Position numbers and translations under genes: made by a program. From positions 1-64,000 of the forward strand of contig JADEWQ010000009.1 of NCBI GenBank assembly GCA_015207585.1: a DNA stretch of 64,000 bases. The letters run 5' to 3'. Below, one piece after another: positions 53,498-62,905 of the stretch. Every line of letters starts with the position of its first letter. Positions within the stretch are counted from its first letter, which is position 1. The stretch comes from Pleurocapsales cyanobacterium LEGE 06147. GTDB lineage: Bacteria > Cyanobacteriota > Cyanobacteriia > Cyanobacteriales > Xenococcaceae. A model generated the notes under the pieces. That model saw only the letters and a program-made list of their open reading frames with translations. It was not told where the DNA came from and ran no database searches.

Positions 53498-54139
53498 ATG
53501 CAAGTTTTTCCTCAACGAACTTTTAAGGAGACTAGAAAAGCCCTCCAGGTAGAAGAAGATCCTCGCGCTCGTATCTTACAAGCAGCACTGCGCTTATTTG
53601 CTCGTAAAGGCTATGATGGCACGACCACTAGGGATTTAGCTAACGCTGCCAATGTAGCTGAAGGAACTCTATTTCGCCACTTTACCAACAAAAAAGCGAT
53701 TTTAATAGAAGTAGCGACCTCTGGCTGGGTAGAAATTCTCACCGATTTACTAACGGAATTGAGCGAAATGGGCAGTTATAAAGCAGTTGCTCAAGTTATG
53801 CGGCGCAGAATGCTTCACATGCAAGCCAATGCCGATCTGCTGCGCGTCTGTTTTATAGAAGCCCAATTTCATCCCGAACTACGCAATCGCATTCAGTCGG
53901 AAGTAATTGCTAAAATGACTGATGTCGTCGAAGCCTTCTTTCAAACTGCCATGGAAAAAGGGATTTACCGCCCTATGAACCCTCGAATTGTCGCTCAAGT
54001 GTTTTTGGGCATGTTTGCGATCGCTGGTTTTTCTAATGAAACTATTGTCGATCCACAAGCTTCTCCTCAATCAATTCAAGAAATGGCAGAAGGAATTGCC
54101 GACATCTTTCTTAATGGAGTTTTAGCTAATAAAGAATAG
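53498..54139 (+). CDS. TetR-family regulator
   Basis: 213 residues. The DNA-binding domain (about 22-68) reads ARKGYDGTTTRDLANAANVAEGTLFRHFTNKKAIL, a TetR consensus. The C-terminal domain resembles TetR_C members with MRRRMLHMQANADLLRVCFIEAQFHPELRN. Divergent from the M16 peptidase pair with 257 bases between, and followed by a membrane-protein gene; either could be its target. Confidence 0.85.
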   Translation: MQVFPQRTFKETRKALQVEEDPRARILQAALRLFARKGYDGTTTRDLANAANVAEGTLFRHFTNKKAILIEVATSGWVEILTDLLTELSEMGSYKAVAQVMRRRMLHMQANADLLRVCFIEAQFHPELRNRIQSEVIAKMTDVVEAFFQTAMEKGIYRPMNPRIVAQVFLGMFAIAGFSNETIVDPQASPQSIQEMAEGIADIFLNGVLANKE

Positions 54140-54144
54140 TAGTA

Positions 54145-54191
54145 GGGGCGATGCTGCCTCCGGCAGTGCTGCGCAAGCGTGAATCGCCCTA
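54145..54191. repeat. Palindromic repeat between tetR and a membrane-protein gene
   Basis: AGGGGCGAT (54145) and ATCGCCCT (54184) bracket an inner CTGCCTCCGGCAG hairpin. A common cyanobacterial dispersed palindrome; could act as a weak terminator. Confidence 0.5.
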
Positions 54192-54203
54192 AACAATGGG
54201 GAC

Positions 54204-55703
54204 GTGAGCATTACTAGAAGGCTGCCCGAAAAAAAAGTCAAAAAATACCGTCCAAACCTATGGTTTGAGCGGATAATGGCTTTGATCGCCACACTGAATC
54301 TATTATTGGTGCTGTTTGATTTAAGCTACATTCCCCTACGAGATTTTTGGCTCCATGGTACTGTCAGACTGGGAAATTTTAAGGCTGGCTGGATTGAATT
54401 TGAAGGATTCAGATTACAACTACTTCCAGAACCAGTTTCCCAATTTATCACTCGCTACGATTGGGTCAAAGGTATCGTTCCCCATCGGGATACTCAACAA
54501 TACCTCGACACAGTAGACGAACTGATCCGAGTAGTAGCCAATAAAAACATTAATTCTCCGGAAGTAGCTGTCATTTTGGAAGATTTGCGCGATCGCAGCG
54601 TCGAGATGGTCGATACCAATCCCTTTGCTTTAGCTGATAAAACAGGGACTCTCGAACAAATCAAAAATCACATGCGCGATCGTCTTCCCAATCCAGAAAA
54701 CTCTTCCAAAGAAGCATTTCGTCAATTTTGGAGTCAAGAACATCTTCAAAACCAAACATTTCAAGAACTCCAATTTTTTGAAAGGGAAATTCGACTCTTA
54801 ATGGAAACTAATTATTTCCGTCCTATCGATGAAAACGGACAATTTGTTGATTATTTTGGTTTAATTGACTTTCCTTTTGGACTTATTTTTGGTTTAGAGT
54901 TTTTGGCTCGGACTTGGTACATCAGCCGTAAGCGTACGGGAGTTAGTTGGACAGATGCCATGCTGTGGCGTTGGTACGATCTTTTCTTCCTAATACCCTT
55001 CTGGCGATGGTTGCGAGTTATTCCGGTTACCATTCGTCTACATCAAGCAAGACTAATTAATTTGGAGCCCGTTCAAAGACAACTCAGTCAGGGATTGGTT
55101 GCCAATATTGCCGAAGATGTAACTGAAGTAGTGGTAATTCGCGTCATTAATCAAATTCAACGTTCAATTCAGCAAGGAGATATTGGCAAACTGGTATCTC
55201 AAAGAAATGTCAATCCTTATGTAGATATTAACGACATTAACGAAGTAACAGAAATAGCCAAAATAATGGCTCAACTGATTGTTTATCAAGTCTTGCCCCA
55301 AATTGAACCAGAAGCAAAAGCTCTTTTGAACTATAGCTTCAAAAAGACTTTAAAAGAAAGCCCTTTATATCAAGGAATAAAATTTTTTCCAGGAGGAGAA
55401 AGCACTTTTTCTCACCTGAGCGAACAACTAGTTAAGCAATCTTACCAAACTTTCTCCGATGCTCTTCAGGGCATTTTAGAAGAAGATCGACAGTTTAATG
55501 AGTTGCTTGAGAATTTATTAACTAAGCTGATCCAATCCTTAGGTTCAGAAGTTACTGCTAAGCAAAGTATTGCCAAGATAGAAGTATTGCTGGTCGAGCT
55601 GCTTGAAGAAATTAAAATTAATTACGTTCAACGTCTGTCTGCTGAAGATATAGAAGAAATACTCGAACAAAAGAGAGGTCTGCGTCAAGTAACTCAAACC
55701 TAG
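54204..55703 (+). CDS. Membrane protein of unknown function with a voltage-sensor-like pattern
   Basis: 499 residues, GTG start at 54204. One membrane segment near residues 27-50 (ERIMALIATLNLLLVLFDLSYIPL), a soluble stretch of about 165 residues, then FGLIFGLEFLARTWYISRK (about 225-245) and WRWYDLFFLIPFWRWLRVIPVTIRLHQ (about 255-285). The acidic residue plus Arg in the second segment and the regularly spaced Arg in the last look like S2 and S4 of ion-channel voltage sensors. The remaining 210 residues are helical and soluble (VTEVVVIRVINQIQRSIQQGD). No pore region is seen. No named family recognised. Confidence 0.6.
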   Translation: MSITRRLPEKKVKKYRPNLWFERIMALIATLNLLLVLFDLSYIPLRDFWLHGTVRLGNFKAGWIEFEGFRLQLLPEPVSQFITRYDWVKGIVPHRDTQQYLDTVDELIRVVANKNINSPEVAVILEDLRDRSVEMVDTNPFALADKTGTLEQIKNHMRDRLPNPENSSKEAFRQFWSQEHLQNQTFQELQFFEREIRLLMETNYFRPIDENGQFVDYFGLIDFPFGLIFGLEFLARTWYISRKRTGVSWTDAMLWRWYDLFFLIPFWRWLRVIPVTIRLHQARLINLEPVQRQLSQGLVANIAEDVTEVVVIRVINQIQRSIQQGDIGKLVSQRNVNPYVDINDINEVTEIAKIMAQLIVYQVLPQIEPEAKALLNYSFKKTLKESPLYQGIKFFPGGESTFSHLSEQLVKQSYQTFSDALQGILEEDRQFNELLENLLTKLIQSLGSEVTAKQSIAKIEVLLVELLEEIKINYVQRLSAEDIEEILEQKRGLRQVTQT

Positions 55704-56005
55704 ACAATACTTGGGCACTAAATTTTTGTGAAAACTGGGAAAAGGGTAAAATAATCTTCAGTAATTTTTCGTTTTACGAAGTCCGAGCAGGCAAGAGGTC
55801 GTGTGCGGAAAGGGGGTCTGTTCCGAACCGAGTGCACCTTGTAAGTCCCGGATTCAGTGTAGTTGTAGAGTTTGTCAATTGTTTTAATTTCCTGGTAATA
55901 TATAAAGTAGGAAAAAATGTAGTTGACCAGCTTTACTTTCCCTGAGGAAAGGATCTAAGTAAAGAGAGAGTGGGTCTAGCCCGCTTTTTTTATTGCATAA
56001 ATTTC
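55704..56005 (+). promoter_or_regulatory. Structured leader of the rimP-nusA-ylxR-infB operon
   Basis: About 300 bases with no gene. It includes a hairpin CGGAA/TTCCG (55806-55825), a block resembling the IS-like remnant at 12.3 kb (55778 onward) and a terminator-like hairpin just before rimP. It may mediate attenuation of the operon, which encodes NusA itself. Confidence 0.4.
55970..55991 (+). terminator. Terminator-like hairpin 14 bases before rimP
   Basis: GTGGG and CCCGC form a 5-bp stem (one G-U pair) around TCTAG, followed by seven T. It lies entirely in the leader, directly before the rimP start at 56006. It could be an attenuator or end an upstream transcript. Its short stem makes the call tentative. 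Confidence 0.5.
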
Positions 56006-56470
56006 ATGACTCATCTTGTTGTAGTTTCTCAAATAATTGATTTAGCGACTCCTCTTGCCCAAGAGCTAAACTTAGAATTGGTCGATGTCGTTTTCCAGAC
56101 CAATAAAAGACCGCCAGTGCTGCGAGTGGATATTCGCAATCCGAGGGCTGATACCAGTCTTGATGACTGTGAGCGGATGAGCCGCGCTTTAGAAGCTAAG
56201 CTAGATGCCACAGAGATCTTATCTAGTTCTTACGTATTAGAAATTTCTAGTCCGGGAATTTCTCGGGTGTTAACTACAGACCGAGACTTTCTTGCCTTCA
56301 AGGGATTTGCAGTAATAGTTAAAACTTTTGCCCCATATAAAGAGCAAAAAGAGTGGCAGGGGAAGCTTCTAAGTCGTGATGGAGAAGCTGTTTACATTAA
56401 TCAAAAAGGAAAAGCGATCGCCATTCCCCGCAATTTAATTGCCAAAGTGCAGTTAGACGATGGTGGTTAG
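56006..56470 (+). CDS. rimP: Ribosome maturation factor RimP
   Basis: 154 residues from ATG 56006 (MTHLVVVSQIIDLATPLAQ). A GTG at 55970 is rejected because it lies in a terminator-like hairpin. RPPVLRVDIRNPRADTSLDDCERMSRALEAKLD and LEISSPGISRVL are RimP hallmarks. It assists 30S assembly. First gene of a conserved operon with nusA, ylxR and infB. Confidence 0.95.
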   Translation: MTHLVVVSQIIDLATPLAQELNLELVDVVFQTNKRPPVLRVDIRNPRADTSLDDCERMSRALEAKLDATEILSSSYVLEISSPGISRVLTTDRDFLAFKGFAVIVKTFAPYKEQKEWQGKLLSRDGEAVYINQKGKAIAIPRNLIAKVQLDDGG

Positions 56471-56528
56471 AGCGTGAATCTGCTCTCGAGCAAAATTTTT
56501 TAGTACAGTAATTTTAGGAGTTTTACCT

Positions 56529-57761
56529 ATGACCCTAGTCAGTTTGCCTGGTCTGAGGGACATGATCGAACAAATTAGCCAACGACACAACTTACCTCAA
56601 AGTGCAGTTCAAGAAGCCTTGCGGGAAGCTTTGCTAAAAGGTTATGAACGTTATCGCCGGGCTCAAAGTTTAGACCGACATCAGTTTGCAGACGAGTACT
56701 TCGATAATTTTAACGTTCAATTAGATATTGACGAAGAAGGATTTCGCATTTTAACTACGAAAAATATTGTTGAAGAAGTCACTAACAGCGATCACGAAAT
56801 TTCTCTCAAAGAAGTTAAAGAGCAATTAGAAGATTCCGATTTTCAAATCGGTGATGCCGTCTTGGTAGATGTTACTCCCGGACAAAGAGATTTCGGTCGA
56901 ATGGCAGCTATTCAAACTAAACAAGTCCTGCTACAAAAACTGCGGGATCAGCAGCGCAAGCTTATTCAAGCTGAATTTCAGGAATTAGAAAATACACTTT
57001 TGCAAGCCAGAGTTCTTCGCTTTGAAAGACAGTCAATTATTATGGCGGTTAGTAGCGGTGTAGGACAACCAGAAGTAGAAGCAGAGTTACCTAAAAGAGA
57101 ACAACTGCCCAATGATACTTATCGCTCCAATGCCACCTTCAAAGTTTATTTAAAAAAAGTCAGAGAAACCCCTCATCGAGGTCCTCAATTAATCGTTTCG
57201 CGAGCGGCTGCAGGTCTGGTAGTAGAATTATTTAGCAATGAAGTACCGGAAATTGAAGAAGAAATTGTCCGTATTGTTGCCATAGCTAGAGAAGCTCATC
57301 CCCCTTCTCGTCATGTCGGCGTTCGTACGAAAATTGCTGTAGATACTCTAGAACGCGATGTAGACCCCGTTGGTGCCTGTATCGGCGCTAGAGGTTCGCG
57401 GATTCAAGCAGTGGTCAATGAACTACGAGGGGAAAAAATTGACGTGATTCGTTGGTCTCCCGATCCCGCTACCTACATCGCTAATTCCCTCAGTCCAGCT
57501 AGAGTAGATAAAGTTTTGCTAATCGATCCCGAAGAACGTCAGGCTCTAGTTTTAGTAGCTGAAGATCAGCTCAGTTTAGCGATCGGTAAAGAAGGACAAA
57601 ACGTGAGGCTAGCTGCTCGTCTTACAGGTTGGAAAATAGATATCAAAGATATCGCTAAATATAAACAAGAAGCAGAAGAACAACCTTCATCACAAGAGTC
57701 AGAGGAAATAGCCGAGGAAACATCAGAGTTAGCAGGAATCAGCGAAACAGAACAAAAATAA
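56529..57761 (+). CDS. nusA: Transcription termination/antitermination factor NusA
   Basis: 410 residues. N-terminal RNA-polymerase-binding domain (about 1-130), S1 domain (about 135-200, partly divergent), then KH1 with VGACIGARGSRIQAVVNELRGEKIDVI and KH2 with LAIGKEGQNVRLAARLTGWKIDI. The C-terminus is a short acidic tail, without the E. coli repeats, as in other cyanobacteria. Sits 58 bases after rimP. Confidence 0.96.
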   Translation: MTLVSLPGLRDMIEQISQRHNLPQSAVQEALREALLKGYERYRRAQSLDRHQFADEYFDNFNVQLDIDEEGFRILTTKNIVEEVTNSDHEISLKEVKEQLEDSDFQIGDAVLVDVTPGQRDFGRMAAIQTKQVLLQKLRDQQRKLIQAEFQELENTLLQARVLRFERQSIIMAVSSGVGQPEVEAELPKREQLPNDTYRSNATFKVYLKKVRETPHRGPQLIVSRAAAGLVVELFSNEVPEIEEEIVRIVAIAREAHPPSRHVGVRTKIAVDTLERDVDPVGACIGARGSRIQAVVNELRGEKIDVIRWSPDPATYIANSLSPARVDKVLLIDPEERQALVLVAEDQLSLAIGKEGQNVRLAARLTGWKIDIKDIAKYKQEAEEQPSSQESEEIAEETSELAGISETEQK

Positions 57762-57886
57762 TTAAGCCATAACAGGAGGATAAATATTTTTGAGGTAACC
57801 AAACAAATAAGTTTTTTGTCGATTTATTAAAAATGGCTAATTAACTTACTTCTTGAGGGACTCGCAGACTACAACCAGTAGACTAC

Positions 57887-58150
57887 ATGAAACCAAACTA
57901 TCGACGTTGTATCAGTTGTTATAAAATTGCACCAAAAGCATCTTTCTGGCGCGTTGTCAGAGTTTACTTATCCCATCAGATTCAATTAGACTCTGGGATG
58001 GGCCGTTCGGTCTATATTTGTCCTCAGGCTGATTGTCTAAAGAAAGCTCGCCATAAAAACCGCTTGGGACGAGCTCTCAAAGCAAATGTACCGGAACAAA
58101 TTTATCAACAATTGCAGGAACGTTTGGTTACCTCAGCTAATAAAACTTAA
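57887..58150 (+). CDS. ylxR: YlxR-family RNA-binding protein
   Basis: 87 residues with the YlxR core: RRCISCYKIAPKASFWRVVRV near the start, then GMGRSVYICPQADCLKKARHKNRLGRALK. The cysteines and basic residues fit an RNA-binding fold. Located between nusA and infB, the conserved place of ylxR (nusA antiterminator-linked gene). Confidence 0.92.
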   Translation: MKPNYRRCISCYKIAPKASFWRVVRVYLSHQIQLDSGMGRSVYICPQADCLKKARHKNRLGRALKANVPEQIYQQLQERLVTSANKT

Positions 58151-58364
58151 GCATACAAGTCTGAGATTCAACTAGAATCTTGCCAAACCCAAAAAACACT
58201 TCTGTATTTTTCCCTAAAATAGTAACTAGGAGGAAGTAATTACTACCAGTAAATTTGCTGGAAGAGTTTTCTCCTTTACAAATAACTTATCTGAGGAAAA
58301 ATCATGTAGACCAACCAATTGTCAGAGAATAATTACAACTAGTCAATATTAAGGGGCATAGTGG

Positions 58365-61300
58365 ATGAACAACGGAAAAGTAAGAATTTACGAATTATCA
58401 AAAGAATTAAATTTAGATAATAAAGACATTAAAGAAATCTGCGAGCAACTCAATATTGCAGTCAAAAGTCATAGTAGTACAATTACATCAGCTCAAGCAG
58501 AAAGAGTAAGGGCGGCAGCAGTGAAATACATTCCAGAAAAAATGGCAAATAAGGTTACTGAAGAAGAAAAAGAAAAGTCATCTCCGTCCTCTTTAGGTAG
58601 TCCCAAACAGCAAATTCTGGCAGTTCATCACAAACAAACTTCCTCCCATGCTGCTTCTCAAGCCAATAAAGCAGAACATAGTGTTACGCCCGTACTATCA
58701 GCCCCTCCCCAACGACCAAGTAAGTCCCAATCTACTAATTCTCTCGAATCGCAGTTTGTGGCCAAACCAAAATCAAAAGAAACGCCCGAATCACCTGAAA
58801 AAGTTAAACCAATAGAAGAAAAAATAGAAGAAAAAATAGAAAACCGAGAAGAACGAGAACCAGTGGCAAATTCCCCCGCAGCAGAAAAACCCAAACTAAT
58901 AGGTCCTCCACCAAGACCACAAGCGTCCAAACCTATTACTCAAAAAACTGTTCAACCACCTTCTCCAAAACTGACTCGAGCAGCTGCAATTCCATCTCCA
59001 GTAAGTCGAACTGAGGCATTAGAAGAAACGCAAAGTAAAGAAGCAACTAGTCCAGTAACAAGTAGACAACAGCAGCCAGCACCTAAACTGCAAAGACCTC
59101 AAAGACCAAAACCAGCAGATGAGCTTCGACCAGAACCAGACGAAGTGGTTACCTTTGACCAACAAGAAACTGGTGTAGAAGAAGAGGACACAGAACTGGA
59201 TCTAGCTGACAAAAATGTCAATAAACTAAAGCTGAAGCGACCCTCTACTCCTCCACGAAAAGCAAAAGGAAAAGAGTGGCAAGAGGAAGAAGATGAGGAA
59301 GAAACCCTAGAAATTAAAGCTAGTAAAGCAAAGGCTGGTGTCAAGGGCAAGCGAAGACCCAAACCCCTTCTCGACGACGAAGACGAAGATTTTGAGAACG
59401 AACTAGATACGGTTCATATGCCTACAGCCGTTTCTCTTTCTATTGCTCGTCCGCCCAAACCAAAATCTTTAGAGCAAACACAACCAGCGACTTCTTCTGG
59501 CGTAACAAAGGCGAAAAAACCGACTCCCAAAGCAGAAAAAACAGAAAAAACCGAGCGACGCGATCGCCAAGTAGTCAATCAACCGCCAGAAAAAATAGTC
59601 ATAGCTAATGACTTGACTGTTAGAGAGTTGGCAGAATTGCTCCAAACTCCAGAGACGGAAATTATTAAAAACCTTTTCTTTAAAGGGATGGCCGTCAATA
59701 TTACCCAAACTCTCGATATAGATACTGCACGTCTAGTAGCTGAAGAATTGGGAGTAAAGGTAGAAACAGCAGAAGAAAAATCAGCGGCAGTTAAAGACAC
59801 TGAAATGTTAGACGTTGAAGATTTAGAAAATCTTCAGCATCGTCCGCCTGTGGTGACTATTATGGGTCACGTAGATCATGGCAAAACTACTCTACTCGAC
59901 TCTATTAGAAAAAGTAAAGTGGCTCAAGGAGAAGCAGGCGGTATCACCCAGCATATCGGTGCCTATCATGTCGATCTAGAACACAATGGCAAGCAACAAC
60001 AGATTGTTTTCCTCGACACCCCAGGTCACGAAGCATTTACGGCGATGCGGGCTAGAGGAACGCGCGTTACAGACATTGCCATTTTGGTCGTAGCAGCAGA
60101 CGATGGCGTTCAGCCTCAAACTAGAGAAGCGATCAGTCACGCTAGAGCTGCTGAAGTGCCGATTGTCGTAGCAATCAACAAAGTCGATAAACCAGAAGCC
60201 AATCAAGACCGAATCAAACAGGAGTTGGCCGAACAGGGATTGGTTCCCGAAGACTGGGGTGGCGATACAATTATGGTGCCCGTTAGTGCTCTTAAAGGAG
60301 ACAATCTCGATAATCTCCTAGAAATGATTTTGCTGGTAGCAGAAATTGAAGAACTCTCGGCAAACCCCAATCGCCCTGCAAAAGGAACCGTGATTGAAGC
60401 TAATCTCGACCGTGCCAGAGGTCCGGTAGCCACCCTGTTAGTGCAAAATGGTACTTTGAGGGTAGGAGATATCATTGTCGCTGGTTCGGTTTTTGGCAAG
60501 ATTCGTGCCATGGTTGACGATCGCGGGGATAAAGTAGAAGCTGTCACTCCTTCGTTCCCTGTTGAAATTTTGGGCTTGGGAGATGTACCTGAAGCAGGCG
60601 ATGAATTTCAAGTATATGATAGTGAAAAAGAAGCACGTGCGGTAGCTGAAAAAAGAGCAGCTCGACAACGTCATTCTCGTCTCCAACAAGCGATGTCATC
60701 TCGTCGCGTCAGTTTAAGCAGTCTTTCTGCTCAAGCTCAAGAAGGAGAACTTAAAGAGCTCAATTTGCTTCTCAAAGCCGACGTTCAAGGCTCGGTAGAA
60801 GCTATTTTGGGTGCGCTCCAACAGCTGCCGCAAGATGAAGTCCAAGTTCGCGTTCTTTTAGCTGCTCCCGGAGAAGTAACCGAAACAGATGTGGACTTAG
60901 CCGCTGCTAGTGGTGCCGTAATTATTGGCTTTAATACCACCCTCGCCAGTGGTGCCCGTCAAGCAGCCGACCGAGAAGGGGTGGATATTCGCCAATACAA
61001 TATTATCTACAAACTACTCGACGATATCCAAGGCGCAATGGAGGGTCTGCTCGAGCCAGAAGAAGTAGAAGAAACCCTCGGTCAAGCACAAGTAAGAGCT
61101 GTCTTCCCTGTAGGTCGCGGCGCAGTAGCTGGCTGTTACGTCCAGTCTGGCAAGATAGTTCGCAATTGCCAGATGCGAGTTCGTCGCGGTAACCAGGTAG
61201 TTTATAAAGGAACTCTTGATTCTCTTAAACGAGTTAAAGAGGATGCTAGAGAAGTCAATGCAGGCTATGAATGCGGTATCGGTTCGTCTAAATTCCAAGA

Positions 61301-61379
61301 TTGGCAAGAGGGTGACATAATTGAAGCCTACCAAATGGCTTATAAGCGTCGTACCCTTTCTTCCGCTAATTCTCGATAG
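58365..61379 (+). CDS. infB: Translation initiation factor IF-2
   Basis: 1004-residue GTPase that places initiator tRNA on the ribosome. IF2_N helical domain (1-55) is followed by a long low-complexity Pro/Lys/Glu region (about 65-400), a second IF2_N-like domain (about 415-465) and the G domain: G1 GHVDHGKT (501-508), G3 DTPGH (about 551) and G4 NKVD (about 605). Domains II-IV follow to the end. The long N-terminal extension is normal in cyanobacteria. Confidence 0.97.
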   Translation: MNNGKVRIYELSKELNLDNKDIKEICEQLNIAVKSHSSTITSAQAERVRAAAVKYIPEKMANKVTEEEKEKSSPSSLGSPKQQILAVHHKQTSSHAASQANKAEHSVTPVLSAPPQRPSKSQSTNSLESQFVAKPKSKETPESPEKVKPIEEKIEEKIENREEREPVANSPAAEKPKLIGPPPRPQASKPITQKTVQPPSPKLTRAAAIPSPVSRTEALEETQSKEATSPVTSRQQQPAPKLQRPQRPKPADELRPEPDEVVTFDQQETGVEEEDTELDLADKNVNKLKLKRPSTPPRKAKGKEWQEEEDEEETLEIKASKAKAGVKGKRRPKPLLDDEDEDFENELDTVHMPTAVSLSIARPPKPKSLEQTQPATSSGVTKAKKPTPKAEKTEKTERRDRQVVNQPPEKIVIANDLTVRELAELLQTPETEIIKNLFFKGMAVNITQTLDIDTARLVAEELGVKVETAEEKSAAVKDTEMLDVEDLENLQHRPPVVTIMGHVDHGKTTLLDSIRKSKVAQGEAGGITQHIGAYHVDLEHNGKQQQIVFLDTPGHEAFTAMRARGTRVTDIAILVVAADDGVQPQTREAISHARAAEVPIVVAINKVDKPEANQDRIKQELAEQGLVPEDWGGDTIMVPVSALKGDNLDNLLEMILLVAEIEELSANPNRPAKGTVIEANLDRARGPVATLLVQNGTLRVGDIIVAGSVFGKIRAMVDDRGDKVEAVTPSFPVEILGLGDVPEAGDEFQVYDSEKEARAVAEKRAARQRHSRLQQAMSSRRVSLSSLSAQAQEGELKELNLLLKADVQGSVEAILGALQQLPQDEVQVRVLLAAPGEVTETDVDLAAASGAVIIGFNTTLASGARQAADREGVDIRQYNIIYKLLDDIQGAMEGLLEPEEVEETLGQAQVRAVFPVGRGAVAGCYVQSGKIVRNCQMRVRRGNQVVYKGTLDSLKRVKEDAREVNAGYECGIGSSKFQDWQEGDIIEAYQMAYKRRTLSSANSR

Positions 61380-61488
61380 ATAGTGAGTGCTATTCGGTTG
61401 AGAAAAGAGAAGAAAATCGTTCACCCCATCGAGTGGTCAGCAATTAGCGATCGCTCCTCCAAGCGAAAACCAGTGACTAGTAACTAAC

Positions 61489-62106
61489 ATGTCTTCTTTT
61501 CGTTCCGAACCTTTTTTGTGGATTCACTTAGCTGGTATAGCCACACTACCTCTCTGGCTGGAGCTAGTGTGGCTGGGATTGGCGATAGGCGTTCCCTTAC
61601 CCTTTTCCTGGCTAGAATTATTGGTAGTGGGTGCGATAGGAATAGTTCCGGTTCTGGTGATGCAACTCATACGCCCCTTTGATATTTTTAGTATTTTAGT
61701 TGTATCCCTCAAACCAGAGCAGCTCACTACCGAACAAAGACAAATTCTCACCCTCTTTAAAACTAATAAACAGAAACTTTTGAGTCTAGGTGTTGCTGCT
61801 TTAATGGTGTTTGTCTTGTGGCAACTGTATCGTTTAGCTCCTTTAGCTGCTGGCGCGGCTTCCATTGCTCCCCAGTGGCGTATTTTAGGATTGCTGTTAG
61901 CTACAAGTACTTTTTTAGCCAGTAATTTATTTTTACAAGTACCAGTAAGCGTTCTAGGAGTGCTAACTAATAGCAAACAACAATTTGCCGTTACCGATCC
62001 TTATCCCCTCGAAAAAATCGAGAAAGAGTTTACGATTCCCGGACTGAAAGTGAAGCAAATTTTGCCTTTTACGATTTCAAAATCAACTACAGAAAAATCA
62101 GCATAA
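61489..62106 (+). CDS. Conserved cyanobacterial membrane protein downstream of infB
   Basis: 205 residues with about four hydrophobic segments (14-36, 40-60, 99-118 and 130-155) and a soluble C-terminal tail ending FTISKSTTEKSA. This matches the so-called low-complexity-tail membrane protein found after infB in cyanobacteria, here with a short tail. Function unknown. Confidence 0.72.
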   Translation: MSSFRSEPFLWIHLAGIATLPLWLELVWLGLAIGVPLPFSWLELLVVGAIGIVPVLVMQLIRPFDIFSILVVSLKPEQLTTEQRQILTLFKTNKQKLLSLGVAALMVFVLWQLYRLAPLAAGAASIAPQWRILGLLLATSTFLASNLFLQVPVSVLGVLTNSKQQFAVTDPYPLEKIEKEFTIPGLKVKQILPFTISKSTTEKSA

Positions 62107-62212
62107 GATAAGTAATATCAAAAAAATATTTAAATTTGTGTCTTAAGCATCATAAATTGCTTGGACGATTGCGTTATTGTGAAAATTAAGAGAATAATAC
62201 CGAGAAAGATCG

Positions 62213-62407
62213 ATGAAAAGTCCAATGCCTGCTTCAGAAAATCAATTTGAACGAGACCAGAAAATTTGGTCGAGTTTAAAAAAGGCGATCGCCAATAGTT
62301 CTGGTTTCAGACGATGGCAAAGAGAACAAAATATCAGTCTCGAACAGAACCTTGACGAGCAATTGCGTCGTTATCTTCAAGAAACTCTAGCAACTCTGGC
62401 ATACTAA
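62213..62407 (+). CDS. Small helical protein, unknown
   Basis: 64 residues: charged, no membrane segment, with FERDQKIWSSLKKAIANSSGFRRWQREQN and LDEQLRRYLQETLATLAY. Predicted all-helical. The intact frame and the helical pattern suggest a real gene. Function unknown. Confidence 0.6.
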   Translation: MKSPMPASENQFERDQKIWSSLKKAIANSSGFRRWQREQNISLEQNLDEQLRRYLQETLATLAY

Positions 62408-62576
62408 ATACTAAATAGATCTCTTAATTAAATTAGATCGATAAAATTCCGCTCGTTGGGGTTTAATTTTTAGGTAACATGGTATACTAATAATGTTTGA
62501 CCGTGAAAAAAGACCTTGAGAGTCAGGCTTAATAGTTTATTAGCCGACTTTATTTTCGGGTAAGATCTGGTATATT

Positions 62577-62650
62577 CGGGGCGTAGCGCAGCTTGGTAGC
62601 GCACCACTTTGGGGTAGTGGGGGTCGTGGGTTCAAATCCCGCCGCTCCGA
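62577..62650 (+). tRNA. trnP-GGG: tRNA-Pro (anticodon GGG)
   Basis: 74 bases folding into a cloverleaf. The acceptor stem CGGGGCG pairs with CGCTCCG (one G-U). The D arm contains AGCGCAGCTTGGTAGCGC, the anticodon stem CCACT/AGTGG encloses TTGGGGT with anticodon GGG at 62611-62613, and the T arm is GTGGG-TTCAAAT-CCCGC. The discriminator is A62650; CCA is not encoded. No intron. Confidence 0.95.
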
Positions 62651-62656
62651 TTTAAT

Positions 62657-62690
62657 GAAAAACCTTCTCTGGTGAGAGGGTTTTGTTGTT
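62657..62690 (+). terminator. Terminator after tRNA-Pro
   Basis: AAAACCTTCTC and GAGAGGGTTTT form a stem of about ten pairs with one mismatch around TGGT, ending in a T-rich run (TTTTGTTGTTTT). Confidence 0.75.
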
Positions 62691-62905
62691 TTCCTATCTA
62701 ATTTTAAACCTTTTCTGATTCTCAAAAAGTAACGTATTTTGGATATTTTTCAAATAAATTAATCTTTACGAGATGCAGGATTTAAAAATATGGCTTAGGC
62801 ACAGCGAAAATGTGGATTTGCATGAGAGCAGATTTTGATACTTTTTAGAATAAAATAGCCCTGATTTAAAAGTAAATTAACTTATTTACGCAAGCATTAC
62901 AATTA

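Noticed and set aside
55970-56005. GTG 55970 as start of rimP
   Set aside because: It lies in a terminator-like hairpin with a T-run; ATG 56006 gives the normal N-terminus.
58658-60689. Several leftward frames inside infB
   Set aside because: Antisense shadows produced by the low-complexity Glu/Lys region; no start signals or recognisable domains.
62540-62725. Leftward 61-codon frame across the tRNA
   Set aside because: It reads through the tRNA-Pro gene in antisense and is a known type of false ORF.
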